A stretch of DNA of 64,000 nt from Paenibacillus bouchesdurhonensis (GTDB lineage Bacteria > Bacillota > Bacilli > Paenibacillales > Paenibacillaceae). This document shows, piece after piece, positions 18,952-28,937 of this stretch; positions within the stretch are counted from its first letter, which is position 1, and each line of letters opens with the position of its first letter. Location of the stretch: NCBI RefSeq assembly GCF_900155685.1, contig NZ_LT732548.1, positions 1,403,474-1,467,473 of the forward strand. Direction: 5' to 3'. The notes beneath the pieces were generated by a model. It was given only the letters and a program-made list of their open reading frames with translations, had not been told where the DNA came from and made no database searches. The position numbers and the translations under genes are program-made.

Positions 18952-19016
18952 GTGTACATCAGCCTGACCTTATGAATAAAGAGCAAAGATTAACAATCAT
19001 TCAGGGAGGTAATTGA

Positions 19017-20639
<1,623 letters not shown>

Positions 20640-20751
20640 GACTGACAAGGCTTCCGAGCCTTTCAGCTTAATCATCTAGCTTCTAAAATTGAGGTTATTT
20701 TAACTTCAAGCTTTGAAGCAGTCACTGTTATAAATTATAAATGAAGCAATG

Positions 20752-20788
20752 ACCACTTCTTAATAATTTTATTAAGGAGTGGTTTTTT
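20752..20788 (+). terminator. terminator of groESL
   Basis: Long hairpin ACCACTTCTTAATAA pairing with a near-perfect complement, then six T. Confidence 0.88.
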
Positions 20789-20843
20789 GTGTTGTTGATA
20801 TTTGCTTTTCAAGATTTTCTGTATGATCTTAAGTTTAAGATAG

Positions 20844-20978
20844 AATACAACTGGAGTGAACATTAAGAATTACAAAATCATGCTTGGAGAGTTCATCAAT
20901 TACTGTGTAGCACAAGATGTAGTCAATGTAGAGGACATTACTGGGCATATCCATGGGAACAGACAGCGTACAGACTAG
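20844..20978 (+). pseudogene. remnant of a tyrosine recombinase N-terminal domain
   Basis: A short open frame reads IKNYKIMLGEFINYCVAQ and then DVVNVEDITGHIHG before stopping at 20978 (possible ATG at 20880). This pattern (hydrophobic helix with YxxxLxxFxxYC, then an xVxxITxxxI turn) resembles the SAM-like core-binding domain at the N-terminus of phage/XerD-type integrases. The catalytic domain is gone. Identification rests on pattern only. Confidence 0.4.
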
Positions 20979-21405
20979 ACAGATTTTAACGAATAAAAAT
21001 GCAACAATCTATCCTTTCCATGCGGATTCTTATTCGGGAAAAGTAATGGCTGAACCAGCAAAAGCAAATTGGGCGAGAACGCCTTCCATTGATTGGACAA
21101 CTACAGATAGAGCGAACTATATTAAAAAATATAGTGAGTTATATCCTAACAACAACTGGAATTGGTCGGGAAGTGTAACAAATATACACCATATAAGACC
21201 TCGTAACTTAGGCGGAACCAATGCTTTTCATAATATCCAATTTCTAAAATGCTGTAACGGTGCTTCATTATTCGAGAACCCTCAATATGGTGGCGAAAAC
21301 ATCATATATTCAATCGATGAGGTCATTCTTTATAATGATACTACTTACCAACTCGATAAGATCGTTGTTGCAAATATAGTCGATGATCGGATTGTAATTG
21401 ATTGA
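20953..21405 (+). CDS. HNH-nuclease-like toxin fragment, probably orphan
   Basis: 150-residue frame with an HNH/Endo VII-like core IHHIRPRNLGGTNAFHN at about residues 80-96, resembling C-terminal nuclease domains of bacterial polymorphic toxins. The expected histidine near the end of the motif (H-x3-H or similar) is absent, no secretion or N-terminal toxin module is attached, and there is no ribosome binding site before the ATG, which overlaps the integrase-like remnant in another frame. Probably a leftover C-terminal piece rather than a working gene. Base composition is clearly more AT-rich than groEL. Confidence 0.5.
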   Translation: MGTDSVQTRQILTNKNATIYPFHADSYSGKVMAEPAKANWARTPSIDWTTTDRANYIKKYSELYPNNNWNWSGSVTNIHHIRPRNLGGTNAFHNIQFLKCCNGASLFENPQYGGENIIYSIDEVILYNDTTYQLDKIVVANIVDDRIVID

Positions 21406-21488
21406 TTTTTCTTGGTTTTATGTGTCTACTCTACTGACAGAGGTACAAAACGCCGTTTGGCCATATTTTGACCACATAGAAATAAGAG

Positions 21489-21536
21489 AGGCTTCTCACG
21501 GGTTCAAATTTGAACTTGGTGAGAAGCCTTTTTTTA
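21489..21536 (+). terminator. terminator after the HNH fragment
   Basis: AGGCTTCTCAC/GTGAGAAGCCT stem, inner palindrome GTTCAAATTTGAAC, then seven T. Strong for the plus strand. Confidence 0.85.
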
Positions 21537-21593
21537 TTGATGATATTCAATTTTATCTCTGGCTTGTTATAGCCTCTTTAAAAAGGTGGTAGC

Positions 21594-22970
21594 TCAGATG
21601 GTGGCCAAACGGGAAAGGGTCGCGTCTTTATTTTCCATGCCCATCCAGTACATATTCATCGCATTCAATAACTCATCGATTTCGTGCTGGTTCAGATTTA
21701 AATCGGATAATAAAGCATAGGTATGGCTGATGTCACGGTATATATTGTACCTGGACGGGCGATACCCGAGCTCTTCTCCATGCCACTCGGCGGCTCGCTG
21801 CAGTGCAGGGATACTGTAAGTCGTCTTCCGAATGTGGAGCTGAGACTGGTATGACGCCAAGTAATCGATAAACACCTGAGCCGCAGCTTTTTGCTTGGAG
21901 CGCCGATTAATTGCCATTCCGATCGTAATCAGCAGTGTTTTTGGAGTATGCACGTAGGGCAGCGGCGCGATATCGAAAGGAAAAGAAGCCCTGCGCAGTC
22001 TGTTCATGTTGAAATAGGTTGTCATCATAACAGAGATTCTCTGCTGGGAGAACAATTCCTCAACATTAACATCATTCTCAGAAAGCAGAATTTGAAACAT
22101 ATTCTGGCGTTGGATCAATTCGTTGCATGTCTGGATGCTGTCCATAATTTGCGGGGCCGCTAGGTTCATTTTTCCCCTGCTATTCCTCTTAAACTCTAAA
22201 CCACTCTGGAGCAGGAAGATTGGCCATCGGTTCAAGGTTGCCGGGTAAAAATAGAAGGCCAGCCTCGATTCATCCCGGCCCAAATGATCCAAACAAGCCA
22301 TAAATTCCGGCCACGTCCATTCTAGGGGCGGTTCATCTATCTGCCGCTGCTCGAAATGCTGTTGGTTATAGCATAGAATAACCGGAGAGAAAACGATCGG
22401 TTGCACATACTGCGTCCTATCCCTCATGAAAGGAGGAGATAGATAGGGGTATATGCCTGCCGCAGGCTTAATCGGTTCGAAAATTTCTCGGATATCGGTG
22501 TGTCGATCGACATACTGATTGAAGTTGATATGGTTGATCGTTAGAACATCGAGCATTTCATTATACAAGTAATTGCTCGTCACATCGTAATAGTTCTCAT
22601 ACTGTAGAGGAACCGGTTGTATGCGAATATGAGGATGCTCCTCCTGAAATGCTGCAATAAGGTGTTGAAGATCCACATCCTCCATCAGAGAAGGATAGTA
22701 ACCAAAGGAAAGAGATACAATTGAATGCCTGGTTGAATCCTTCACTCGAATTCCAACCCGCGGGATTCTTTCAATTAAGGATTCGGCTGCAAGCTGGTCG
22801 AGCCCCTTTTGAACAGAGTTGATACTTAACTGAAACTGTTTGCTTAATTGCATCAATGAAGGTATGAATTCCCCGCTCTTCAATCTTCCCGTGACGATAT
22901 CATCTCGCAGTGCAATGATCATTTCGTCCAGTCGATTTCGAAATGTAGTCCGGCTAGGTTTGGCCTGCAA
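21594..22970 (-). CDS. GntR-type regulator fused to a solute-binding domain
   Basis: 458-residue regulator. Residues 10-75 form a GntR winged helix (LRDDIVTGRLKSGEFIPS, LSINSVQKGLDQL); the rest resembles a family 1 extracellular solute-binding protein without signal peptide, including FQEEHPHIRIQPVPLQ and a DVLTINHINFNQ segment. Such fusions sense a sugar in the cytoplasm and control nearby transport or surface genes. TTG start at 22970 behind AAAGGGG; the next Met (22922) would cut the DNA-binding domain. It is divergent from the SLH surface-protein gene and is the obvious candidate regulator of it. Confidence 0.85.
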   Translation of the reverse strand: MQAKPSRTTFRNRLDEMIIALRDDIVTGRLKSGEFIPSLMQLSKQFQLSINSVQKGLDQLAAESLIERIPRVGIRVKDSTRHSIVSLSFGYYPSLMEDVDLQHLIAAFQEEHPHIRIQPVPLQYENYYDVTSNYLYNEMLDVLTINHINFNQYVDRHTDIREIFEPIKPAAGIYPYLSPPFMRDRTQYVQPIVFSPVILCYNQQHFEQRQIDEPPLEWTWPEFMACLDHLGRDESRLAFYFYPATLNRWPIFLLQSGLEFKRNSRGKMNLAAPQIMDSIQTCNELIQRQNMFQILLSENDVNVEELFSQQRISVMMTTYFNMNRLRRASFPFDIAPLPYVHTPKTLLITIGMAINRRSKQKAAAQVFIDYLASYQSQLHIRKTTYSIPALQRAAEWHGEELGYRPSRYNIYRDISHTYALLSDLNLNQHEIDELLNAMNMYWMGMENKDATLSRLATI

Positions 22971-23115
22971 ATCCGTTCGTCCCCTTTTAAGCTCATTAAC
23001 TGAATTGGTTTCATAAAATTGAATATTGTAGAGTTACTCAAACTAACACCATTATACGGAAAAAGGGAAATATTGTCCAAGCTCTGAGAAGGAAAGCCAG
23101 CTGCAAACCTATTTT

Positions 23116-23203
23116 CACATGATATTGGATAAAGGAATTGACAGCGCTTTAATTAATGTAATATCATGTGTATGTGATACAGATATGATATAGATATGAT
23201 ATA
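23116..23203 (+). promoter_or_regulatory. promoter and operator-like repeats before the SLH gene
   Basis: TTGACA (23138-23143), 18 bp, TATCAT (23162-23167). Perfect 10-bp inverted repeat CACATGATAT (23116-23125) / ATATCATGTG (23161-23170) brackets the promoter, its right arm covering the -10. Downstream, GATATGATATA is repeated in tandem (23182-23192, 23193-23203). The heptamer ATGATAT thus occurs four times, suggesting a multi-site operator. Confidence 0.65.
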
Positions 23204-23362
23204 GGAATAATTGCAAGATTCGAAAGGAGGTTCTGGAAAAGAGGCTTTGAAAAGGAAACGGCTGGTTGAGCATATGCGCAGACGGTAGATTGGCCGCATC
23301 AATGAGCGGGTAGTTTGAATTCATGTAAGCGATTACTATCATTAATAAACCGGGGTGATTCA

Positions 23363-26300
23363 GTGTCTGGAACATCGTATCAACGTGTATTATCGCTAAT
23401 TATTTGTTTTGCAATGATATTCGGAATGTTTTCCTTCCCCAGCACTTCAGCTGCAGGTCAGGAGGCACCGGAAATATACAATGCAGGCTTTGAAATGGAT
23501 TTAGTTGACGGGCAGGCTCCAGGTTGGAGTATAGTTACATCAAATAAAGTGAGTACGGTGACGAGCGCTACATACCATGCATACTCGGGGGATAGAAGCC
23601 TGCACTTTAACAATTCATCAACTGAGGAGCAGTTGCAGGTAAAGAGTGATTATGCTTCCGTTGTACCTGGTGGAAAATACAATGCCAAAGCATTTGTGAA
23701 TGTTGTCAGCCAAACCCATAGCATTGGGTATGAGGTTCATTTCTTTGACAGTAACAATGTAAAGGTCGGGAATGCTACCTTTATTAATTTCGCTAAAGGC
23801 ACCCTTAAGTTGAACGAGTGGAATGAGATCAATGTGCCGTTTGAAGTACCGGTTGGCGCAACACAAATTGAAGTTCGCTTCAATTCAGGAAAAGTTGCTT
23901 TGACGGAAGCGTACTTTGACGATGTTTCGGTCGAAGTCGTCAGTTTGCCGGGGCAAGAAGGGCCGGACGAACCCGAACCAACAGGGGAAATCGTCAATCC
24001 CGGCTTTGAAATGGATTTAGTTGACGGGCAGATTCCTGGTTGGAGTCTTGGCCCAGGTACGGATGGGCTGTTTGAGGTAAGTATGGATAGAGCGAACAGC
24101 GGCGAGAGGAGTCTTTATTATAAAGATTATTCGGATAAGACAGGTCTACGTGTGTTCAGCGACAAGTTTGTGATTACACCAGGTGAATCATATATTGCGA
24201 AGGCGTATGTCAATGTCGTACAGCAAACTCACAATATTGTTTACCAGATTTATTATTATAATGAGAATAATGATCAAGTTGGCGTGAAGCAGGAACTGTT
24301 TGGAGAGCTGGCACTTGGCAAAAACCAATGGACTGAAATTCGGGTAATGACCGACGCGCCTGCTTCAGCGGCTTATGCTAGAGTTGCTTTTTATTCCGGA
24401 GATCCGAGTTTGACTGAGGCGTACTTCGATGATGTCTCGTTCGAATCGATCCCTCAAGAGGTGCCGCTGGATCGTGAATATGGAGCACCGGTAGACCTGG
24501 GACCGATGGTAAGCGTGAATCTAGGTCAGGCTGCAGCCATACAACAGAACTCGCTGGGTGAGAATGAAGCCTACTTCATGTCGAACGGTAAGCCGGGTAC
24601 CTTCTTTGTTGTCGATGCAGAAACGGGCAGGCTGAAGTTTTCAAAGGTTATTCCCAATACGGAAGCAACATGGGCGATGACCGTTGGACCTGATAAGAAC
24701 GTGTACTTCTCGGGTACGGCAGATCGGAATTTGTATCGGTATGTTCCTGAGAAAAAAGTCGTAGAAACAGTGGGTGTTAACCCGTCTGATGCTTGGGTAT
24801 GGGATCTTGAGGCAACACCTGATGGTAAGATCTACGGCTCCACCTATTCAAAGGGCGGAGAGGGAAAGGTTTTCGAATATGATATTGAAACCGGTCAATT
24901 CCGGGATTACGGGACGATCATGCCAGGTCGTGAATATGCCAGAGGCATTGCAGTAGATGAAAAGTATATTTATGTTGGGCTTGGCACTGATTACCTGCAC
25001 TTGTTCAAAGTCGATCGGGAGACGGGTGAGAAAAGTGAAATCCCTATAGAAGGATATACAGGCAGTGCAGGCGGCATGGTTGCGGATGTGTTCGTTCTTA
25101 ATGGCAAGCTCCTTGTATCGGTGAGCACGGTCAATATGGTTGTCATGGATATAGAAACCTATGAGATTGAGCATACGTTCCAGTATAGCAACATGATCTC
25201 TGAACCGTATCCGGCCGATCCTAATGTCATCTTTTATAAGTTCGGCACAGAGTTTTTCAAATATGATTTCAGCACGAATCAGTCGACTCAGATTGAACTG
25301 TCTTTTCCGCTGCCTGATACAGTTCGAGTGAAGGACATGCAGTGGATTGAAATGACGAGCGGTCCAAAAGCCGGGGAGACCGTTTTGGCGATCATCACTC
25401 AGTATGGCGAATTTATTTTATACGACCCAACCGATCACTGGCTGTCGTTTATTGAACTGGAGATCGACCCTCAGCCTGTTGCGATTCAAGCCCTTAGCAC
25501 AGGTGAGGACGGTCGATTGTACCTAGGCGGATATCAACGGGGAATGAGCGTCTACAATCCGTTTACCGAACAAGTTGAATTGAATATTTCCTCGTTTGCA
25601 CAGCCGGAGGGCATTGGTTTTTTAAATGGTCACGTATATTACGGAACATATGTTGCTGCGGTCATGTATCGCTTTGATCCAACTAAGGACGTTCAATTGA
25701 ATGTGAATCCGGAAATGGTGTATCCGTTTACAAATTACCAGGATCGCCCGTTCGCTTTAACTTCAGGGGATGGAAAGCTTTTTGTAGGCACCGTTCCTGA
25801 CTACGGAATATTAGGCGGATCGCTTGGGATTTATGATGAAGCAACCGATCAATGGATGCAGTACGATCAAGTAGTTCAGAATCAAAGCATTATCGGCTTG
25901 GCTTATAAAGACGGCTATCTATACGGCGGCACTTCGGTCTGGGGCGGCTTAGGTAAAGATCCGGTCGAATCTGCTGCAAAGATGTTCATATGGGACGTTA
26001 AAAATGGCAAGAAAATCGATGAATTCACACCCGACATCCCGGGTATCGATGAAGCGCCTCGGATGATTGGCGAGCTTTCCTTCGGGCCAGACGGACATCT
26101 CTGGGGGGCCGTAGATGGAACGATCTTCGCGATGGACGTCGCCACAAAAGAAATTGTGAAGAGTAAGATGATTCGTCCGAGCTTGTATAATACGAGCAAG
26201 TGGAAGCCATACCGAATCGCCTGGAGTCCAGATGGTATGCTGTATACGACATTGTCTCGCACATTGATGGTTATTGATCCCGAGACATTGCAATATAAGG

Positions 26301-27868
26301 TAATCGACGATAAGGGCTTGATGAATGATATGGCCATCGGCATTGATGGCAGCATTTATTATGCGCCGAATGCAGGGACAACAATGTCCGTGATTGCGGT
26401 GCCGGAAACAGATGCGACTCTTTCAGCGATCATAATCAATGGAGAGCCTCTGAAGGATTTCTCTCCTGGGGTGCTGGAGTATGCTGTTTCTGCCCCACAT
26501 GCGTCGGATGTTCAAGTGACAGCGAAACAAGCTGAAGCTGCGGTCGTCATAGAGGATACTCGCGAGGCTGAAGGGAAGACACGCATACATGTGACGGCCA
26601 AGGATGGCAAATCAACGCTTGACTATGTCATCAACTGGAAGGAGTCGGAACAACCAGAACAACCAGAACAACCAGAACAACCCGGACAATCTGGACAATC
26701 TGGACAACCAGTTCGTCCGGCTACACCTTGGAAGCCTGCACCAACCGAGTCAGATGATCCAGAAAAGCAAATTGTGAATGAGAACAGCTTAAAGGCTGAT
26801 CAACAACAAGGCAAGGTACAGGTGGATATTGCCCAAGGCAAGAAATCCGTATGGCTTCCAGCCAGTGCAGCAGGGATTGTGGGTGAAGACGCTATACTGC
26901 TGGCTAGTGATGAGTTTGCGATTGAGATTAACCCCGCAGTGCTGAAGCAGCTGCAACAGCTTGTATCTAAAGAGGAGCTCGCTCAAGCGCACATCATATT
27001 TTCCTACGAGAAGATCACTGATGTGGACATGAATGATATAGTAAAGAGGGCTAAAGAAGTCCATAAAGCAGATGTTAAAGAAGCAGGGGAAGCATATACG
27101 TTCAACCTTTCGGTTCTTACCGGTGATGGAAAACAATACGAGCTTGTTGTATTGGATGAACCTCTTATATTAACGATGAAATTCCGGGAAGATGCGAATC
27201 GTGATTTGACGGCAATCTACGATGTAGCTGATGATGGCACGTTGGCTTACATTGGCGGAAAGCTTCAAGGCGATTGGCTGACTGCGGAAATCCATCACTT
27301 TAGCAAATATGCTGTGTTGGAGTATAACAAAACGTTTGCTGATGTACGAGAAGATCATTGGGCCGCTCAAACCATCAAGATTATGTCAGCGATGCTAATC
27401 GCGAATGGAGTCAGTGACACCCAATTTGCACCGGATCGGAGCATAACCCGAGCGGAATTCGCTGCGCTTATCGTTCGGGTACTGGGACTGGATGCGGAAG
27501 GAGCAAGTCCATTCGCGGATGTCACGGCGGGGGACTGGTTTGCTTCATCCGTGGCTGCAGCATATCAGGCAGGTATTGTTAATGGGCGAACTGAAACAGC
27601 ATTTGCTCCGAATCAGACAATCTCACGAGAAGAAATGGCAGCTATGATCGTTCGAGCGTATAACTTCAAGCAAGATTCTGCGATACAAGCGAAGGAAGCG
27701 GCAGCGTTTGCTGATCATGGCAACATCGATTCATGGGCAAGGGAATCTGTAAACACCGCCTATGAGCTTGGCTTAGTAAGCGGTCGCGGGAACAATAAGT
27801 TCATTCCGAAAGGAGAGCTTTCACGCGCGGAGGCTATTCAGGCGATTTTCAATCTAATGCAAAAGTAA
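23363..27868 (+). CDS. SLH-anchored surface protein with CBM-like and propeller domains
   Basis: 1501 residues, exported and bound to secondary cell-wall polymer. GTG at 23363 is preferred: GGGGTGAT lies just upstream and the signal peptide (VLSLIICFAMIFGMF...STSAAG) follows at once; an in-frame TTG at 23315 has no such site. Domains: two similar CBM4/9-like modules (about 35-195 and 212-370, each opening NAGFEMDLVDGQ or NPGFEMDLVDGQ), a large propeller-like region (about 380-1010), a cadherin-like sandwich (1014-1095), a PEQ-repeat linker, an unrecognised domain, and three SLH domains starting near 1325, 1384 and 1449. No catalytic motif of a known glycosidase or lyase is recognised. Confidence 0.88.
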   Translation: MSGTSYQRVLSLIICFAMIFGMFSFPSTSAAGQEAPEIYNAGFEMDLVDGQAPGWSIVTSNKVSTVTSATYHAYSGDRSLHFNNSSTEEQLQVKSDYASVVPGGKYNAKAFVNVVSQTHSIGYEVHFFDSNNVKVGNATFINFAKGTLKLNEWNEINVPFEVPVGATQIEVRFNSGKVALTEAYFDDVSVEVVSLPGQEGPDEPEPTGEIVNPGFEMDLVDGQIPGWSLGPGTDGLFEVSMDRANSGERSLYYKDYSDKTGLRVFSDKFVITPGESYIAKAYVNVVQQTHNIVYQIYYYNENNDQVGVKQELFGELALGKNQWTEIRVMTDAPASAAYARVAFYSGDPSLTEAYFDDVSFESIPQEVPLDREYGAPVDLGPMVSVNLGQAAAIQQNSLGENEAYFMSNGKPGTFFVVDAETGRLKFSKVIPNTEATWAMTVGPDKNVYFSGTADRNLYRYVPEKKVVETVGVNPSDAWVWDLEATPDGKIYGSTYSKGGEGKVFEYDIETGQFRDYGTIMPGREYARGIAVDEKYIYVGLGTDYLHLFKVDRETGEKSEIPIEGYTGSAGGMVADVFVLNGKLLVSVSTVNMVVMDIETYEIEHTFQYSNMISEPYPADPNVIFYKFGTEFFKYDFSTNQSTQIELSFPLPDTVRVKDMQWIEMTSGPKAGETVLAIITQYGEFILYDPTDHWLSFIELEIDPQPVAIQALSTGEDGRLYLGGYQRGMSVYNPFTEQVELNISSFAQPEGIGFLNGHVYYGTYVAAVMYRFDPTKDVQLNVNPEMVYPFTNYQDRPFALTSGDGKLFVGTVPDYGILGGSLGIYDEATDQWMQYDQVVQNQSIIGLAYKDGYLYGGTSVWGGLGKDPVESAAKMFIWDVKNGKKIDEFTPDIPGIDEAPRMIGELSFGPDGHLWGAVDGTIFAMDVATKEIVKSKMIRPSLYNTSKWKPYRIAWSPDGMLYTTLSRTLMVIDPETLQYKVIDDKGLMNDMAIGIDGSIYYAPNAGTTMSVIAVPETDATLSAIIINGEPLKDFSPGVLEYAVSAPHASDVQVTAKQAEAAVVIEDTREAEGKTRIHVTAKDGKSTLDYVINWKESEQPEQPEQPEQPGQSGQSGQPVRPATPWKPAPTESDDPEKQIVNENSLKADQQQGKVQVDIAQGKKSVWLPASAAGIVGEDAILLASDEFAIEINPAVLKQLQQLVSKEELAQAHIIFSYEKITDVDMNDIVKRAKEVHKADVKEAGEAYTFNLSVLTGDGKQYELVVLDEPLILTMKFREDANRDLTAIYDVADDGTLAYIGGKLQGDWLTAEIHHFSKYAVLEYNKTFADVREDHWAAQTIKIMSAMLIANGVSDTQFAPDRSITRAEFAALIVRVLGLDAEGASPFADVTAGDWFASSVAAAYQAGIVNGRTETAFAPNQTISREEMAAMIVRAYNFKQDSAIQAKEAAAFADHGNIDSWARESVNTAYELGLVSGRGNNKFIPKGELSRAEAIQAIFNLMQK
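26647..26710 (+). repeat. tandem 9-bp coding repeat (PEQ linker)
   Basis: CAACCAGAA is repeated, then drifts to CAACCCGGA and CAATCTGGA, encoding a Gln-Pro-Glu/Gln-Ser-Gly linker between the propeller part and the wall-anchoring part of the surface protein. Such repeats change length by slippage. Confidence 0.85.
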
Positions 27869-27879
27869 ATACTTGTAGT

Positions 27880-27916
27880 AAACCTCGCTCGTATCTAATG
27901 GGCGAGGTTTATTATT
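27880..27916 (+). terminator. terminator of the SLH gene
   Basis: AAACCTCGC/GCGAGGTTT stem followed by an ATTATTATT stretch. Confidence 0.75.
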
Positions 27917-28195
27917 ATTCCTGATGAACAGCGGGCAGTTGAATATTGTTACATTCAAGGGTCATATTCGGCGAAAGATCGATGATGGCACAAATAGCAT
28001 AGCGAACTCACTTAAGTTGATGAGTTTCATCGAGCAGGATGATGCGATGTTTTGAAGTGAAAGTACACGCTTGGAGTTTTTCAGTAATAGATTCTTATTA
28101 TTGCTTTTAATTTGCAGGCAGATAAAGGTAATCGAACCAGGGGTTTATAGCTGTTTTGGATTTAGATGCGATTAACTTGCGAGAGAGGGATGAAT
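27917..28195. other. gene-free stretch
   Basis: Only a 43-codon frame without ribosome binding site (27924-28055) is present; nothing convincing was found. Together with the next two entries it looks like a zone of decaying genes. Confidence 0.4.
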
Positions 28196-28433
28196 ATGGA
28201 AAAAGAGTCGATATTAGCTTGTCCAAGTTGCAAGGCGAGGCTGGTTAAAGAAGGCGAGAATTGGACATGCGATAAATTGCAATCTCTTATAGGGATATGA
28301 AGATGGGTTTTCCGACTTGTATTATTCGCCTCTTCCGGACTTCCCTATTAACTCAATCATAGGGAAAGTGACGAATGTACCGATGGTTGACCAGTCCGTG
28401 GAACCGGGGATTTGTCCTCATGGGCAATCAGCT
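28196..28433 (+). pseudogene. decayed small zinc-ribbon protein
   Basis: ATG at 28196 after GAGAGGGATGA opens a frame with a CPSC...WTC zinc-ribbon start (LACPSCKARLVKEGENWTC) that stops after 34 codons at 28300. A second frame then continues GYEDGFSDLYYSPLPDFP up to 28433. The two together look like one short gene broken by a frameshift. Similar ribbons start some SAM-dependent methyltransferases. Function not assigned. Confidence 0.35.
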
Positions 28434-28460
28434 TGAATCAAATACGGAAGCTCCTTAAAA

Positions 28461-28914
28461 ATGACTGAAAATTCTTATCTCACCTCGCAGTACTGGCCAG
28501 CTTCCCTAGATGAAATTAGAGAGTGCTGCCAAGAGCTTACTGCAAACCCATTAATGGGTCAGTTCCTAGGAATTGATTTGGAAGGAGCATTGATAGGATA
28601 TATTAAAATCAGTAACATAGACTGGATCGTGCGTTCGGGAGAGATGACAATAGTGATTGGAGAGAAGCGGCACAGGGGAAAGGGGCCTGGGAAGAGACGC
28701 CTTACATACGGCCCTGAAGGTCGCTTACTTAACTTTGAACTTGCATCAAGTATATTTATACGTATATGAAACCATTGAGATCGTTCTTCAGCTCTATACG
28801 AAGTATGGCTTCAAACGGGATGGAGTAACGAGGGATTGTCGTTTTATTAAAGGAGAGTATGTCTCCTCTGTACGGATGTCTCTGCTGAGCAAAGAGTATA
28901 AGACGCTTGGATAA
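28461..28914 (+). pseudogene. GNAT acetyltransferase, frameshifted and N-terminally truncated
   Basis: Two overlapping frames (28461-28769 and 28657-28914) add up to most of a RimJ/RimL-like GNAT domain: GALIGYIKISNIDW, then acetyl-CoA loop RHRGKG in the first frame and GLGRDALHTAL in the second, ending LYTKYGFKRDGVTRD. Removing one G from the run in AAGGGGCC (about 28678-28681) would restore one frame. The usual first 25 or so residues of the fold are absent and the upstream frame has a stop at 28434, so the gene is broken even without the frameshift. Confidence 0.75.
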
Positions 28915-28937
28915 ATGATTTCCATAGAGATATTTTG

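Noticed and set aside
21398..21592. 64-codon frame from TTG after the HNH fragment, a possible immunity gene
   Set aside because: It runs through both arms of a strong terminator hairpin, has no ribosome binding site and resembles no immunity family.
26647..26710. CRISPR-like repeats
   Set aside because: The 9-bp repeats are in frame, without spacers, and encode a Pro-Glu-Gln linker.
27924..28055. 43-codon frame after the SLH gene
   Set aside because: No Shine-Dalgarno sequence and no recognisable motif; within a decayed zone.
28461..28914. Two separate small genes instead of one GNAT pseudogene
   Set aside because: The two frames supply adjoining halves of one GNAT fold and meet at a run of G, so a single broken gene is the simpler reading.
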